A stretch of 64,000 bases of DNA, taken from Fasciola hepatica (taxonomy: Eukaryota; Platyhelminthes; Trematoda; Plagiorchiida; Fasciolidae). This document shows, piece by piece, positions 35,660 through 46,476 of this stretch (positions within the stretch are counted from its first letter, which is position 1; each line of letters starts with the position of its first letter). The notes under the pieces were generated by a model that was not told the origin of the DNA, did not search any database, and saw only the letters and a program-made list of their open reading frames with translations. The stretch lies in contig CANUEZ040000107.1 in NCBI GenBank assembly GCA_948099385.1, positions 4,712,001 to 4,776,000 of the forward strand, written 5' to 3'. Both the position numbers and the translations under genes were made by a program.

Positions 35660-35925
35660 CTTCGTAGTTTTACGGTAATAAATTAAAAATCACAAAAAGT
35701 ACAAATATATAAAAACCTCAAGCACTAGGCCAAATAGGTCCAACAGCAAAACCCGAGGGCTCAAATTCCGGCTGTCCAAGCGCGTCAGTCAGAGAAGGTT
35801 CAAGGCCAAATTCAGAAGCGTCATAGACAAACAAAAGTGTAAAAGTGTTCTGTAAGGACCAGCTCAGTAAAGCACTGTCGGATATGGTCACATTTACGAA
35901 GCACATAGAACATTGGGAAGAATTC
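35660..35925 (-). repeat. dispersed LTR-like repeat, copy 2
   Basis: Matches 6842-7110 over its whole length with many substitutions. Shared words include a TACGGTAATAAATTAAAAATCA-type block, CCAAATAGGTCCAACAGCAA (copy 1 CAAATAGACCCAACCGCAAA), GGCCAAATTC and CACATTTACGAAGCACATAG. No flanking partner copy was found within 10 kb on either side, so it may be a solo LTR or a SINE-like repeat. Confidence 0.4.
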
Positions 35926-37062
35926 TCAATATATGTCCTCTACAATGGATCCATAAAGAGATTGAGCCGTCTTCCTCTGTCACCAGTGAAGTGTTGGATT
36001 TTGAGAGGGGTCGACCGCCGTCGACCGCGCGCGCACGCTATCCAGAGTTTCACGCACGGCTTCACCTACTGCAGTTCCGAGCAGTTTGACACCATCGGCA
36101 AGCTTGAACCACTCGTTCCCCTGTTCATTAGCTGGGTCAGTGATGAAAGGCACGAGCAGCGGGGACTAAGAACGGGGGCCTGCGGTCCACCTCCACGCTA
36201 TATTTTGCTCGGCGGAATTCCCACTGTCCACACTTGAAACAGCCCTCCAGCTAGTCCTCCGATGTTCCACTTTACAGCCAAAGGGGTCAATCGGAATTCT
36301 TCCAGCTTGCCAACATCCCGTGGTCATCAGAGTCAGACACCTTCAGGAACTATGGATAACAGAGTTTAACCCTCTTCTCGTTCCTGGTTTCTTCACCAAA
36401 GTAAAGTTCCACGTCAGTCAAGCACGGCTTTCGGCGAACTAAACCAAGCTGGTGAGAAGATACTAGATGGTGGCTTTCCATGGGCATAATGGTGTGGTCA
36501 CGGATCAACCGTTCACTGAACTTCAGTTGTACCGATGCTTCTCTGTCTCTGCTATTTCGGCGGTATGTCACCTCCCAACGATGGTTTCAGCAGAAAAGTG
36601 TGTCGCTTGCCTAACAGAACAACTGTGGGTCACACTACTGCCAGATCAATTCCATGAAGTCCCGCTGCTTCACAAGATGACGAGAGCCCTGGGTTCCTGT
36701 CTTATTTGCTTCCAAAAGAATTCGGCACACCGTTGCAGGGATGTGCCCCTTCTGTTTAGTTGATTTTTAGGAAATTCTTCGGTCAGGTCCACAAAGCTGA
36801 GTCAGGTCAGGCCACAGGACTCGAGGCTAGAGCCACTAAAGCAGTCCAGATTCTTGCACCGGTGAGAGTCCGGATGAATCCCACCGGGCTGCGACTCCTG
36901 TGTTTGGATAGTGTTTTGTCGTTTACACTGCAGACGAAACAGGGCCTAGACTCTGTTTGCTGTCGAGGTAGTGTAGCTGTCCCCCGGTTACAAACTGGGT
37001 CTTTCTCCAAGTCTTGCTTCCATGAGGAGCGTCACAGATAGGGACGGTGCTGAAATAAAGTG
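35926..37062. other. unassigned, no gene seen
   Basis: No protein family recognised. A minus-strand GCFKCGQ peptide at about 36225-36245 looks like the start of a retroviral-type zinc knuckle, but no His-x4-Cys follows. A short block at 36800 (CAGGTCAGGCCACAGGACTCGAGGCT) resembles 30858-30885 within LINE-B copy 2. Confidence 0.35.
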
Positions 37063-37394
37063 TCAATAGCGGTGCTTTGGGGAATAAGGAGAATAAGATG
37101 GGGGATGGTGGAGAAGGAGTGGTGGAGAAAGCGAGATGTAGGCACAATATCGATGAGAAATGGTGACAGAATAGATGCCGCTGAATGATGTAGATTTAAA
37201 TGCAATTAGGGAAAACATCAGACCAGCAAGGGCCCAACCTTGCCTTGAAGAATGCCACCGATGTAGCATGCAGCTCCTCAGCGGGCGGTGCGTACCAGGT
37301 GTTGACAACGTGACACGCAGAGAAACTTCCCCTTGTTTTTAGTACTCTGGTTTTGACGAACTTTATCTCGTGTCCCTAATCGCGGAATCCCGTG

Positions 37395-38630
37395 TCAGTA
37401 CCAACAGCGGCTCCGTTGGGATGAACAGTCCTCGAACTTCCTTGAAGGCTTCTGCTGGGTCCCCCTAAATCTTCCACTTTTCATGGAGAAGAGTTTCAGC
37501 GCCAGTGACCTCTCCGTGTATGGGTTGTTCCAGAGTCCCAGCAGCAGTCTAGTGAAGTATCGCTGCACTTTCTCAAGAGCAGCAGTGCACCACATGAGGG
37601 CCGGGGCCTAAGCTTGGGCACAATATTCCCGATGCGGCCTTACCAAGGTTATGCAGAAAGGCAGCAATGCGTAAGCTTCTCTAAACGCTACGGTGCGCAA
37701 CAGTTGGTAGAGCACCCGGAGCTCTTTAGCCGCGGCGGCCAGACACTGCGGAGGTGGCTGGTAGTGGTCGTTTATCAGGACCCCAAGGTCAGTGATTGCT
37801 GTAACCTTTGTGATTGTTTGTGAATTATGTAGGTCTAGGTACACTGATTCTCCACCGACGTCCTGGGTGGGATGCCTACACTTACCTATGTTGAGCGGCA
37901 ATTACCTCTGGGTGGTCCAGTCGTACACCTTATTCAAGTCCTTTTGGAGTGATGCGGCTCCGGGTACACTCGCCAGCTTTAGATCGTCGGCAAACAGGTA
38001 GCCGGCTTTCTGTACACCCTTTAATAGGTCGTTGATGCGGATCAAAAACAGAAGAGAACCCAGGGCTCACCCCTGAGGGACCCCACTGGTAGCCGTAGTC
38101 CTCGTGAGCTCACTGCTTCCCACCCCAACATAATACTTTCGGTTATTAAGATATACCCGGGTCCGTTCCAACACTTGGAACGCCATGCCCGGTGCCTCCA
38201 TTATGCGCGATAGAAGTTGGTGATTCAGGGAGTCAAAAGCCCTCTGGAAGTTTAAGTAGCAGACCACGACTCGTTTACCCCTGTTTAATGTGGCCGTAAC
38301 CTCGTTCAAAAAAGACAAGTTAGACAGGCACGACCTATTTTTGACAAACCGTTGTTGTCTGCCGGAAACTATCCCGTTTTCCATCAGGTGTCTGGCCGAG
38401 CGATTTCTAGTCGGTCCCTCCATTACTTTGAGTGGCACAGGTAGCAGATTAAAAGGGGGATGGTTTCGCGCCTCTTCCTTCAGCCCTCTTTTGCGTAGTG
38501 GAACAACCACGGCCTTCAGCCAGTCCTCGGTTTATTGCGTTCTGTCCAATGACCTGGTGTACAGCCGAGCAAGAAGGGCCGTTATTTACTGGGCGAGAAG
38601 TCGAAGAACCACAGAATGGGTGCCGCCTTG
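37395..38630 (-). pseudogene. LINE-B copy 1 reverse transcriptase (decayed)
   Basis: Successive minus-strand frames cover most of an RT. FVKNRSCLSNLSFLNEV, VCYLNFQRAFDSLNHQLLS (the catalytic-Asp A box appears as YLNFQRAFD, so the first Asp is Asn) and SGVPQG come first. A stop in place of a residue is followed by ALGSLLFL. GYLFADDLK follows, with intact FADD at 37983-37994, then TDLGVLIND, TLVRPHREYCAQA and LEKVQRYFTRLLLGLWNNPY. The order is that of CR1-like elements and the C-terminal blocks resemble those of trematode CR1 elements as I remember them. Stops near 38064 and 37905 and the Asn substitution mark it as dead. Confidence 0.7.
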
Positions 38631-39849
38631 ACCAGCCGCCTTGCGCAATTTAGGGCCTCTCAGAGCTTTTTCTAATTCGTCTGCAGTAAAAAAGAACCGG
38701 CGGCATGACCAGCGATCTAGCGGAGGTTCGTGCCCCGGGTTCAGTCCATTATCTCGCGGCTGCATTGTCTCGAAGTGCTCTCACAGCATCTAGGCCTTGG
38801 CGCTACTGTTGGGTGCATGGTTGCCATTCCTGTCCCTGATGGAACCCACAGCTACTCCAGTGAATGATTCTGACTGCACACGGTTGCAGTAGGCTTCGGG
38901 GCACCGCTAAACATTTCTAGCCAAAGTGCTCTCATAAGATAGCCTACACTGCTTTTGAACCCTGATGGCCAATTCTCGAGTTATTTTGAATAGGAGGTAT
39001 CTCCTGTGGCCCCTGTCTGCTGGTATCGGCACCACACCCTGTTTTTCTGGCTTAAGGCCCTAGTTGAACAACTGGTCCACAGTGGAACCCCACCCTTTCT
39101 GGGGATTCTCCGGGCTGGAGCAAAAGCGGTCTGTGAGCAACAAATAGATGTTCGTGAACATCGTTAGCTCCTCCCCTATGCTTTTTCAATGTTGTCCCCA
39201 AGTCAGTGTTTGGGCCCCAGTGACTAGGCCCTGCACATCCAGATCCTTAGAGCATCTTTTAAGTTTAAGGGGTACCCTGTAAATTGCGGCCAACTTATTA
39301 CAAAGTATCACTCCATGGTCATTTCTTCCTAAGGATGCTGATATCTGTAGGCCCCTAATGTCACCGGTGTAACGGACCGTCGTGGAAGATCCTCCGAGAA
39401 TCACTGCAACTTCACATTTCCTTGACATCACACGCTCATTTACAATATTGGCTTGTTTTTTGCACTCTATGTTTTCATGAATCAACGTTTGTTTGTTCGC
39501 GTCCAGCGCTCTACCCTGTCATATCCTACCCCGGACCGGCGTGACGCACGTGCTCCTTTCTCGCACGCCGCAATTTGGTTCTCGTTTTCTGAGTCCCTGT
39601 GGTCGCATAATTGAGGTTTGTGTCCGTGTTTATTTTATAATCTAGTATCGTGGAATTTCACGTATGATCGCCTTCTGGTTTCGGTATCCGTATCGATTTG
39701 GCCACGTATTGCTCATAGGTGTCCTACAACCTGTGTGTATGGTGATTATTAGGTCCAGTAGCCCGGGGTTTTGTCCCCCTTCCTTCACCCGGTTTGTTTC
39801 AGGACACGCTGCACGAGCGACTCCTCTGGTAAAACGCCTAGCAGTCTGA

Positions 39850-40150
39850 CGGGGAAGTCATCACCTGCTGCCCACAGATTCACTCACTCTGTCCCGGGGG
39901 CGTTGCTGTCTCCGAGAATTATGAGTCCTTTTGCTCCGGCTACAGAGCGGTAGAGGTAGTTCAGCGATGCTAGATCTTCCGGTGTGGTGGCAGGGGGCTT
40001 CGATACACACAAGCAACACATGCTTCAATTTGGTGTAGCTTCAAGTCATAGGAGACAGCCCGTGTATTTGGTGATGTGGTTTATTCCTTGCTATCTGCTC
40101 TAATGTTTCTGAGACTGCTATCATGGTGTAACAAGGTCGACAACACGTGG
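39850..40150 (-). pseudogene. LINE-B copy 1 endonuclease fragment (decayed)
   Basis: The minus strand reads KHVLLVCIEAP at about 40000-40030 (the position of the CIYRPP block), then LIILGDSNAP at about 39897-39920, the GDFNAP-type box of APE endonucleases in CR1/jockey elements. Frames are broken around it, and most of the domain cannot be read through. Limits are approximate. Confidence 0.45.
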
Positions 40151-40416
40151 TAGGATACTTGTATTCCAAGAGCCAAACAAATCAAGTCATGAGACGCATG
40201 CATATGGGCACTTTTTCAGGCTGCGCGGCACCAAGATTGCTATGGCTGCTGTTTGATCGCTTCGGCTGCCCTCTGGACAGTTCCCCGTGGTCGACAGCTT
40301 TCTCCTCTTGGGAATCACTTCTATTCCGTCGGTCCGATTGTCTCAGTTGATGGCTTGCTCAGCAGCCCCTCACCTGGGCTATCTTGATGGTTGCCGGAGA
40401 TCGCACTTCTTCCTCT

Positions 40417-41375
40417 CTAGCAGTCCGTATGCTTCCTTTTGCCTGTTTCGGGAAGCCTCCGACATATTTGCAGTCTGTTCATCTGTCGGCGGCCCTGGTT
40501 CGGTTCGCCTTGATATTCACGCTGTTCCCTCGCCCCAGCATTCACCGTTACAATAGCACACCCACCGTCCCTTCCATCCACCCTGTCAGCTCCATGGAGG
40601 CAACAGCCAGGAAGGAAGAGGGCACTATTTTCATTCCCCACCGTCAGCCAGGTTTCGCTGACTGCTGCGCGATCAGCACGGGCTGCCCCTGTTGCCCGCT
40701 CGTGCCATTTATTTCCATTTCCGTATGCATTGGTGTAAGCTATCTTTAGGTTTCCCGGCCTTCGTGCCCTGTTGGCAGACTGGTAGAGGTGGCACTCGGA
40801 ACCTAGTCCTGAGTGTAGTCCTCATCCTTTGGCGACTAGGGATGAGCTCCTGTTCTGTCCTCCACCTGTCCTTCCTGGCTGGTACTGCAGGGCTTTGACG
40901 GCTTTCCAAACTCTTTGTCAGGAATAGGCGTACTATGCCAATCTGGCGAAGGAAATCTGCGTTTTTCAACGCTTGTGCGAAACAGACGGTTTTTCCTCAA
41001 GGTTAGCTTAGGTTTTACTGGTAGACACTCTCCAGCGGGCTGAGTTACCGGGCTCCAATGCGAATATTTCGTGGGTGGTGGCCCTAACCAGTTCAGCAGA
41101 TGTCAAGAAAGCACCCCTCCCCTGGGGTTTGCTAACTCGACTGGCACCTGCAAACGGGATCGCTGATCACCCTCTATGTAGCTCCACTTGCCCAGCCTGA
41201 AGGCCCTCTTCAGTACAGTTTGCCCCGGAAGTCCAGCCGTTCTTATCAGCTTTGACAGGTGGGGTCGGATATCTGCTTCCCCTCGCCTGGCTGCTAGACA
41301 AACGACTCAGGGGTGCCTTTTAACACTACGCTGAGTTTCCTACCCACAGCTATTTCCGTTTTCCTTAGTGACTCG
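40417..41375 (-). pseudogene. LINE-B copy 1 ORF1 (5'-truncated by LTR insertion)
   Basis: Broken minus-strand frames aligned with LINE-B copy 2. SLRKTEIAVGRKLSVVLKGT comes first, at the LTR boundary, then VLKRAFRLGKWSYIEGDQRS and VELANPRGGVL. ALKNADFLRQIGIVRLFLT (40969) corresponds to the end of the RRM-like domain, and ALFLPGCCLHGADRVDGRDG lies at 40.6 kb. Several stops occur. The N-terminal 28 or so codons present in copy 2 are absent because the BEL LTR starts at 41376. Confidence 0.55.
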
Positions 41376-42265
41376 TGTAACACACATTTGAACAATGCGT
41401 AGCCAAATTCGCAACGGATCCCGAAATCAAAAGACGATTATCCGTGATATTCTACGATACTAGATTATTGAATGAACAATGACACCAAAAAGATACAAAC
41501 CTCAATAATGAGATCACAAGGACTCAACAAACGAGAAACCGAATTGCAGCGTGCGAGCAAGGAGCACGTGCTTCACGCAGGTCCAGAACAAGGATATGAC
41601 AAAGTAGCGCTCTGGGCACGAACAAACAATAATTGGTCCATAGAAACAAACAGTGCGTAAAGACACGTCAATAGTGTAAGCAAGTGATTGATGTTAAGAA
41701 AAACACTGAATCGCAAGGGTTTGAGGGGATTTTCCACGACCGGTGGTTACACCGCCCACCAAAATCCTCCCGATTCCTAAGCAGAGTCAAAGGTTTGGTA
41801 TAAAGGTACTGATTCTTCCTACCTACCTAGGCCTTGCTGTCAGTGCACGTGCCTAATGCTCGTCGTCAACGTTCTACTCATGGTCGCACCTAATTCGTTG
41901 GCCACATAGACGCGAGGCTATTCTACATCTTCCACGAGAACAACTGACCGATGGCGGGCGTGGAGGGGGCACATGGATGCTGTCCTCCGAGGGGCCGTCC
42001 TGCCCTGGCTGTGTGTGCTTGCGTGAGCGTGTGTGTGTGTATGATGTAATCGCCGCCACTTCCACATATGCAAAAGACATTTCAGTAACTCAACAAAAGC
42101 AAATTGCAAACACCATCACATGTTTGATAGGGGTTACGGGGTATAGCGTGCATCGGGTGTGTGTATGTGTCTGGGTGTACATTGGAATCGCGTGTATCAC
42201 CACATATCGGAAAAAACCTTCTGTAACGTCAACGAAAGACTGTGAGCGCTGTAACGTGTTTGACG
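41376..42265 (-). repeat. BEL-1 3' LTR
   Basis: Starts TGTAACACAC on the plus strand (so ends ...GTGTGTTACA in the element sense) and is nearly identical to 47767-48656. It contains an internal pair of related blocks about 137 bases apart (CACATATGCAAAAGACATTT at 42063 and CACATATCGGAAAAAACCTT at 42200) and GT-rich stretches near 42030 and 42160. Identity with the other LTR ends after GTTTGACG. The exact element-sense start is uncertain by about 10 bases because no clear TG lies there. Confidence 0.85.
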
Positions 42266-42491
42266 AGGACTGCGCGGCGTAAACGAGTGAAATGTAGGCA
42301 TGTGTGCTTGGCCTAAGCTCCGCTACTTCTACATGCAATGTCGTGTCGTGTGATAAACTAAAGTTTAGACAACTAACTCCGTAGTACATCCTGAACACCG
42401 TATGAAAATAAACACAAATATACTTCAAAGACGGTGTGGAGGGTTGGGTCCTACGGGAGAATGCATGAGGAACAAATAAATGAATTCAGCT

Positions 42492-44135
42492 TCATCTGGT
42501 ATCAGCAGGCACGGATATAGCTTGGTCTGTAGCGTCGACCTCGCCCTCGCCAGTGTCACCTTCAAGCAGACATATCTTACGGATATCTCGTAATACGTCT
42601 CCTTTGTTAGTTCTCACCACCACCGTGCGCACGAGGCCATCGATTTCTGCACGGCAGTCCTTGGTCACTCCAACTGGCCAATCGTCTTTATGTAAGGGGC
42701 TCCCCACGAGGATAACCACATCGCCACGTCTGAACGGCCTCTGTTTGGAGATCCACTTTTGCCGAAACTGCAGTGTCGGTAAGTACTCCCCCGTCCACAG
42801 TTTCCAGAAAGCCCGTGCCAGGTGTTTCACTTGCTTCCATCCAACTATGTACGTTCCACGCAGAGTTTTTGGTGTGGTTGCTCCTGCTTTTGACCGAAGT
42901 AATAACAGGTCGTTGGGGGTGAGTGCCGGTTCGCCTTTCGGGTCTGGGACGATCGGCACCAGGGGTCTGTTGTTCAATATGCGTTCTACTTCTGTTAGTA
43001 AAGTAGTCAGCGTCTCGTCATCGAGGGTTTGTTGTGAGGTCAGGGCTGTGAGTATTTTCCTAGTCGATCTTGTCAGCCTTTCCCAAAAGCCACCACGATG
43101 ACTGGCATAAGGTGGATTGAAGTGCCATTCTATCTTCTTTGCTACGGTCTTGTTTTGTATTTTGGCGTGGTCCAGGCGGTTTCACCATTTCTCTAACTCC
43201 TTATGAGCTCCAACGAAGTTCGAACCATTGTCTGAGTATACATCCTTGGGGAAGCCCCGCCTCGCGATTGACCTTTGAAAGGCCATTAGGAATGAATAAG
43301 TGGTCATATTATGCACCACTTCAAGATGGACTGCTCTGGATTGTAAACATGTTATCAGGCGGCCGTACCTCTTTTGAGTGATCCTTTGCTGTCGTACAAG
43401 TAACGGGCCAAAGCAGTCGATGCCAATTTCCACGAACGAGTACCATTCCGGTTGAGCCCTCACGGCTGGAAGGGGGGCCATCATTTGTTGGCCTGCTGCC
43501 GCCCTCCGGCGACGACAAGTGATGCAGTTGCCTATGGCTCGCTTGACCGTCGCTGGTCCCTTTGTCACCCAAGATCGTAGAGGCATACCGTTCAATAGGT
43601 GGCTCAAACCTGCATGTCTCTCTTTTCGATGTACATGGTCTATCAAACATCTCTTTATGTAGTGGTCACCAGGGCCTATTATGGGGTGTTTTGTTTCATA
43701 CTCTAGATTTGACTTCGCCAGATACCTTCCAACTATCAGTAGTTCGTTGGTTAGCATGAGGTTTGGTCTTCGGATACTGCTGTACAACAGCCTGCTTCCT
43801 CTGGTGTTATCATCTACCCTGGCCAGCTCGCGGGCCTCGAACGGGAAAGCGTCTAGTTGTAGTAGGCGTAGAACGTCGAGTTCGGCTTGATTCAGCTTGC
43901 CCGGTAATATAGTCCCCACACTCAATGTGTTTTGTGGTCTTGCGCCTTCCATAATCAATAACAGTACTTTGTATCGTGTCCACCAGACTACGGCTCTTAA
44001 CATTTTTGTCCAGTTGGGAAAGTGGCACAGTTTTTCTATTAGGCTTACACTTCCCATGAAGTTTGCAGCCAATATCAGTCTTTTAGTCTCGATATCGCCA
44101 TCATCAGCCTTAGGTATTAATAACGTTGGCCACAT
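42492..44135 (-). pseudogene. BEL-1 integrase and C-terminal domain (one internal stop)
   Basis: Integrase inserts the LTR cDNA into the genome. From 44135 downward: the pre-integrase segment, then an HH-CC zinc-binding region (HVHRKERHAG ... CITCRRR). The catalytic core has Asp in EIGIDCFGP and Asp in YSDNGSNFVG, and Glu follows the stop in GGFWERL. A C-terminal domain (KQRPFRRGDVVILVGSPLHK ... RDIRKICLLEGD) ends at 42492. The frame is continuous except for TGA at 43182-43184, just after ELEKW, between the second Asp and the Glu. All three catalytic residues survive. Length and layout are normal for BEL/Pao. Confidence 0.8.
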
Positions 44136-44593
44136 CTCTTAAGTCGCAGTTAGGAAGTTCGGTCCCGTTGTCCACATCCGCACCCTCTCTAGTGTTTTCA
44201 GGCCCCTTGAGCAGAAGTCAGCCGGGTTACTGGCGGATTGTACATAGTGCCATTGATCGGTTTTAGTCGACTCGTGCATTATAGTGAGTCTGTCGGCCAC
44301 GGAAGTGTTAAAACGAGTAGTAATGTTGTTTATGTAATGAAGTGCCGTGGCTGAGTCCGTCCAAAATTTGGTTCCCAGTTTATTAGATCAAAGCATCTCC
44401 TAATCAGCGTCGCGGCTTTCACGGCCAGTACTGCTGCCGTCAGTTCTAGCCCTGGAATGGACACCGTTTTCAGTGGAGCCACTCTCATCTTTGCGAATAG
44501 TGTCTGGCCGTGCCACCCACCATTTGCGTCCACCCAGCAGCCGTAAGCCAGTATCCCGTAGCCTATTTCTGATGCATCAGAAAATAAGTGGAG
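44136..44593 (-). pseudogene. BEL-1 RNase H and linker (frameshifted)
   Basis: RNase H degrades RNA in the RNA:DNA hybrid. After a TAA at 44594, the sense frame gives LHLFSDASEIGYGILAYGCW, TLFAKMRVAPLKTVSIPGLE and LTAAVLAVKAATLIRRC. The frame is lost near 44380. The shifted frame continues WTDSATALHYINN, RFNTSVADRLTIMHESTKTD, QWHYVQSASNPADFCSRG and ends near a TAA at about 44141. Catalytic Asp (SDAS), Glu (LELTAAV) and Asp (WTDS) are all recognisable, split over two frames. Confidence 0.7.
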
Positions 44594-45768
44594 TTAGGCG
44601 TCGTTTGTGCACCTGGTTCCTGTTAAGAATTTTTGTATTTTGATCTCACCAAGTTGCTCCAGGCTGTGCAGCCAGTCGCGCCATCGCTTGTCGTCGTCAT
44701 TCTGGAGAGATTCGTCCCAACCCGTCCCTCTTTGGCACACTGATTGCAGCAAGCACTTTCCCGGTAACAACCATGGGGAAACAAAACACAAGGGGTCATA
44801 GAGGCTTGGGACTGATGTTAGAATTCCTCTCCGTGTGACTGGTCGTTTGGGTAGGTCCAGAGTGAAAATGATTTCGTCCCCTCTGGGTTTCCGCTGAAGA
44901 CCAAGCGTGCGCTCCATTCGTGAAGAGTATCCCAAAAGCTCTCTCATACGCTCCATTTTCTCGGACTTCGGGATAACATTGAGCACCTCTTGGCTGCTTG
45001 AAGTCTATTTAGTGGGGTTGAATCCTCCGGCATTTATAGTGGTGATCAGTTCGGTCATATAGAGAGTAGCAGTATTTGGGTCGTCGAAGGAACACAGAAA
45101 ATCGTCCACGTAGAAGTGGTCCATTGCTCTTCCTAGCAAGTTGCTGTTGTCGCCGAAATGCTTGAGGGTTTCCCGGAGGGCAAAATTAGCACACAAGGGA
45201 GATGATACCGTCCCAAAGTGATGAACGGTTAGCCTGTACTTGTCAGGTGCGCGACTTGCGTCGTTTTCAGGCTACTATAGAAGACTAAAGGCGCCCCCAC
45301 CCTTAAAGGCATCTTTACTTGTAGAAACATTTCACGTATGTCTGCAGAGACGGCTACTTTTCCTAGCCGAAAACGACATAAAACCTCGACTAGTGGTGCT
45401 GTCCAGTCTGGGCCCTGTAGTATATTGTCGTTGAGTGACACACCCTCACATTTCGCGGCACAGTCCAAAACCACCCTGACCTTCCTCGGTTTCTTCGGAC
45501 TCACGACCGGCTGATGGGGTAAGTACCACCTCAAATTTGCGCTGATTACTGCTGTCTCCACCCTTTCTATGTAACCCAAGTCGATGTTATGTTGCATGGC
45601 TCGCGAGTATTCTACCCTTAATTGTGGTTCTCGAATTAGCCTGGTTTTGAGGAGACACAACCTTTTCAGAGCCATTTCTCTGCTGTTTGGCATAGGTTTC
45701 ATGTTGGGTCTCCATGGGACGGGAACCTCAAAACGATCTATTACATACTTAGCGTTCTCGGCTACCAT
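44594..45768 (-). pseudogene. BEL-1 reverse transcriptase (stops and a frameshift)
   Basis: RT of BEL/Pao type. 45768-45229 carries RWYLPHQPVVSPKKPRKVRV, VLDCAAKCEGVSLNDNILQG, PDWTAPLVEVLCRFR and VAVSADIREMFLQVK (A box with catalytic Asp). A frameshift near 45290 leads to DKYRLTVHHFG, then CANFALRETLKHFGDNSNLL and FYVDDFLCSFDD, with the YVDD box at 45101-45112. A TAG at about 45004, where related copies have Trp (LKKW), interrupts it. It resumes with SSSQEVLNVIPKSEKMERMR, RRGILTSVPSLYDPLCFVSP and WLLPGKCLLQ. The domain is otherwise complete. Confidence 0.8.
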
Positions 45769-45786
45769 TCTAAAAGGCGACCTATC

Positions 45787-46404
45787 TTATTGTGATGGAC
45801 CATCTCTATCAATGGCCAGGTCGGCAAATTCGGCGTTATACAGCTGTTGGAATGCCCGTTCAATGTTCGTCGTTTCTACCGAAGAGCAGTTGATTTGGAT
45901 TAGTTTGCCGCATCTTACATCCGTATTGCCATATAAAGTCCAGCCGAATATAGTACGTACTGCATAGGGTGCTTTGCGGCTTCCTATTCTATGATCTGGG
46001 ACCCAAAGCGCTTCCGGTACATCGCAGCCGATAAGCAGATCAATTTCGTTATTCTGCCACTCCTCGATAGTAACCCCGTCCAGATGTAGCCACTGAGTCA
46101 GAATCGACTGCACTGACTGAGGTGCACTCATCGGTAGATCCTTTATGGTGAATGATTCTAGAGTTTCTGCTCTATCTTTGCTGACCAAGGAAAAGAGTTG
46201 TAGGTGCAGCTTGGTCGGCTGGATGACTTCGGTGCCACTCACTGTGCTCACTGCTAATGAAGATTGATTCCCTCTTATCCCACATCTATCTGCAAACTTC
46301 TTCATTACTACCGTGGTATCCAAGCCGCAATCTATGAAGGCCAAAGCTTTGGCCACCCCCGTTGGGGTTACTACTCCCACGGCAACTACTTCAAAACGTA
46401 CTGG
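45787..46404 (-). pseudogene. BEL-1 aspartic protease region
   Basis: A minus-strand frame beginning at about 46404 (after a stop) reads RFEVVAVGVVTPTGVAKALA and FIDCGLDTTVV. The Asp at 46330-46332 lies in the position of the D-(S/T)-G active site, but the triplet is Asp-Cys-Gly, as in the DUF1758-type peptidases of some BEL elements. It then continues to IDLLIGCDVPEALW and APYAVRTIFGWTLYG, the link to RT. It is out of frame with gag (frameshift near 46405) and closed by TAA at 45787, after which RT continues in the same frame. The protease would process the gag-pol polyprotein. Confidence 0.65.
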
Positions 46405-46476
46405 TCAACTGGCAGACCACGACTTAGAACAAATAACTCTGGGCTTGGTGTTCCTGTCTGATGTAGTTTCTCTCGC

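Larger units (their letters stand above)
37063..41375 (-). mobile_element. LINE-B copy 1 (CR1-like), cut in ORF1 by an LTR element
   Basis: A minus-strand CR1-like retrotransposon. In element order it has ORF1 (41375 to about 40400), endonuclease (about 40150-39700), RT (about 38630-37395) and a short 3' region with a pyrimidine-rich stretch near 37070-37130. The ORF1 start is missing: similarity to LINE-B copy 2 runs up to 41375, where a BEL LTR begins. The rest of the 5' end should therefore lie beyond the nested BEL stack, outside the window. Stops and frame changes in every domain make it inactive. Confidence 0.65.

Noticed and set aside
36000..36245. GCFKCGQ peptide as a Gypsy gag zinc knuckle
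   Set aside because: The His and final Cys of a CCHC knuckle do not follow, and no other gag or LTR context supports it.
41472..41660. 62-codon frame duplicated at 47863-48051 as a conserved small gene
   Set aside because: The duplication is the LTR pair; the corresponding BEL-3 LTR sequence does not keep the frame open.
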